A stretch of 51,315 nucleotides of DNA. Origin: Pseudomonadota bacterium (GTDB taxonomy: Bacteria > Pseudomonadota > Gammaproteobacteria > Burkholderiales > Burkholderiaceae_E). How positions within the stretch are numbered: the first letter of the stretch is position 1; each line of letters starts with the position of its first letter. The stretch covers positions 1-51,315 of the forward strand of contig JAEWFA010000044.1 of the NCBI GenBank assembly GCA_023389055.1. Direction: 5' to 3'. The notes under the pieces are model-generated. The model ran no database searches, was not told where the DNA came from, and saw nothing but the letters and a program-made list of their open reading frames with translations. Of this stretch, positions 50,114 through 51,315 are shown in pieces. A program made the position numbers and the translations under genes.

Positions 50114-50864
50114 CGCGCGATCGTCCGCGCCAGCGTGCGAGCGCGACGAACCAGATCCACAACCCGGCGGCGAGGGCGGCCATCGAGTACCACTGGAACG
50201 CGTAGGCGACGTGCTTGTCGACGTCGCCGCCCGGTTGCGGCCAGTCGCGCACGAGCCCGTCGTCGAAGTCGCCGGCCGACGTCTTCGGCGCCGCCAGTTC
50301 GCGCACGATCGGCTGCTGCACCCTCAGCCCCGACCAGCGCCGGTATTCGTCGAGGTCGACGTTGAGCCAGATGCGGTCACCGGGCCCTGGCGCGGACGTT
50401 CGGCCCAGCTCGAGCGTGCGCGGCAGTTCGAGTTGCGCGATGCCCTCGACGTCGACCTCGCCGTTTGGCGTCGGCACGGAGGGCACGCGCCATCGCTCGC
50501 GCGGATCGGATGCGACCCATCCGCGCAGCACGAGCACGTGCGAACCCGACCCCGCGAGCCGCAACGGCGAGAGCACATGAAAGCCGGCAACGCCTCGATG
50601 GGTCCGATTGTCGACGAAGACGCCGAATTCTGACACGAAGCGCCCGCGCAGCCGAACCCGGCGTCCGTCGAGCGCGGCGGCGTCGTTGCCGGCGGCGCTC
50701 ACGTCGATCGGCGCATCGCGTCCGGCGGCGTCGCGCTGCACCTGCAGCGCCCGCTTCTCGTCGGCGCGCCGCAGTTGCCAGTTGCCGAGGAAAACGGTGA
50801 CGGCGACGACGACGAGCGCGGCAAGCGTCGGCGCCCACGCGCGAAAGCGCATACGCGCGGACAT
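50091..50864 (-). CDS. SURF1-family cytochrome oxidase assembly protein
   Basis: 257 residues with one membrane helix at each end (PTLAALVVVAVTVFLGNWQLRRADEK and YSMAALAAGLWIWFVALARW), the SURF1/Shy1 topology. The GNWQLRRADEK and VLVLRGWVASD segments are typical. It assists haem A insertion into cytochrome oxidase. First gene of the minus-strand run; divergent from a small DUF2909 gene. Confidence 0.93.
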   Translation of the reverse strand: MSARMRFRAWAPTLAALVVVAVTVFLGNWQLRRADEKRALQVQRDAAGRDAPIDVSAAGNDAAALDGRRVRLRGRFVSEFGVFVDNRTHRGVAGFHVLSPLRLAGSGSHVLVLRGWVASDPRERWRVPSVPTPNGEVDVEGIAQLELPRTLELGRTSAPGPGDRIWLNVDLDEYRRWSGLRVQQPIVRELAAPKTSAGDFDDGLVRDWPQPGGDVDKHVAYAFQWYSMAALAAGLWIWFVALARWRGRSRGEDASRE

Positions 50865-50921
50865 CAGGCCGACGCGCAGTTCCGAGGCTCATGAGCGGCG
50901 CTCGGCACGAAACACTGCACT

Positions 50922-50927
50922 AGAATC
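50922..50927 (+). promoter_or_regulatory. -10 box of the DUF2909 gene
   Basis: TAGAAT, 27 bases before the GTG start of the small membrane protein, in the gap between it and divergent surf1. A GGGGAG ribosome binding site follows at 50940-50945. Confidence 0.45.
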
Positions 50928-50954
50928 GAATCCCGGCCCGGGGAGCGTTCTTCC

Positions 50955-51164
50955 GTGAAATGGATCGTCGCGTTCGGCTTCGTGCTGATCATCGGAAGCC
51001 TCGCTTCCGCGCTGTTCTTCCTCGTGCGTGACCGCGGCCGCACGCGCAACACGATGCGGGCGCTGGGCTTTCGCGTCGGGTTCTCGGTGGCGCTGTTCGC
51101 GTTCATCCTGTTTGCGCAGTATATGGGCTGGATCCACCCGACCGGCGTCCCGGTCGGTCGCTGA
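50955..51164 (+). CDS. Small twin-transmembrane protein (DUF2909)
   Basis: 69 residues with two hydrophobic helices (IVAFGFVLIIGSLASALFFLV and VGFSVALFAFILFAQYMGWI) joined by a basic RDRGRTRNTMRALGFR loop. It matches the DUF2909 family found next to cytochrome oxidase genes in betaproteobacteria, usually on the opposite strand, as here. Function unknown. Start is GTG at 50955, supported by GGGGAG. Confidence 0.88.
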   Translation: MKWIVAFGFVLIIGSLASALFFLVRDRGRTRNTMRALGFRVGFSVALFAFILFAQYMGWIHPTGVPVGR

Positions 51165-51315
51165 GCCGCCGGTTCCCGTCGCTTCGTGAACCGACGACTC
51201 GGCAGACCGGGCAGCCGGATCGTGTTCAGAGCAAAACCCCCGGGGAGGAATCGTCTGCTGATTGCAGCGGCCGCACATCTCGTAAATCGAGGGTCGCGGC
51301 GCGCCGGGCCGTATG
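51165..51315. other. Intergenic end of window
   Basis: No gene is recognised in these 151 bases after the DUF2909 gene. In related genomes cytochrome oxidase subunit III would follow on the minus strand, so this is probably the 3' flank of that gene. Confidence 0.5.

Overview
This is a GC-rich, densely packed chromosomal window carrying about 50 protein genes and one tRNA gene. The content and order of conserved blocks point to a betaproteobacterium, probably Burkholderiales: mutM - TPR lipoprotein - lolB - ispE - tRNA-Gln - prs - rplY - pth - ychF; rsmD - coaD - ferredoxin; ftsY divergent from M16 peptidases; rpoH; and the haem A / cytochrome oxidase assembly run surf1 - ctaA - ctaB - sco. 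No genus can be named from the sequence alone. There is no phage, IS element, CRISPR array or plasmid backbone.

Layout. (1) 1-2.1 kb: dynamin-like GTPase. (2) 2.1-14.0 kb: housekeeping block (mutM, TPR lipoprotein, lolB, ispE, tRNA-Gln, prs, rplY, pth, ychF), interrupted by a Bcr/CflA transporter, a small SET-domain protein, a lone leuD and a 5'-nucleotidase. (3) 14.1-21.5 kb: wreck of a methyltransferase, a divergent thioesterase/MarR pair with a compact shared operator, then Lhr helicase coupled to two exported proteins. (4) 21.8-29.3 kb: a small ribbon-helix-helix regulator followed by six genes for a membrane complex related to hydrogenase-4 and complex I. (5) 29.3-37.6 kb: metabolic genes (FMN hydroxy-acid dehydrogenase, carboxymuconolactone-decarboxylase-like protein, glycerol kinase, aldehyde dehydrogenase), an AraC regulator, a methyltransferase and Ppx. 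(6) 37.6-43.3 kb: tightly overlapping minus-strand operon M16 - M16 - rsmD - coaD - ferredoxin, divergent from ftsY. (7) 43.3-46.8 kb: acyltransferase, maleylacetoacetate isomerase-like protein, rpoH behind a CIRCE-like element, EamA transporter. (8) 46.8-51.3 kb: haem A synthesis and cytochrome oxidase assembly.

The most interesting system is region 4. The six genes encode two antiporter-like proton-channel subunits, a NuoH/HyfC membrane anchor, a HyfE-type subunit, a NuoCD/HyfG-like large subunit and a NuoB/HyfI-like small subunit. The large subunit has lost three of the four cysteines that would bind Ni-Fe, while the small subunit keeps its Fe-S cysteines. No hydrogenase maturation genes are nearby. 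This fits the energy-converting-hydrogenase-related (Ehr) group, whose reaction is not established. The RHH gene sits 34 bases upstream of the first subunit gene, behind a good promoter with an inverted repeat over the start site, and is probably the operon's own regulator.

Other points of note are a CIRCE-like HrcA site before rpoH, heptamer repeat elements that form a large hairpin behind prs and supply the stop codon of the lldD-like gene, an ispE reading frame that runs into the tRNA-Gln gene, and several start codons placed exactly seven bases after a -10 box.
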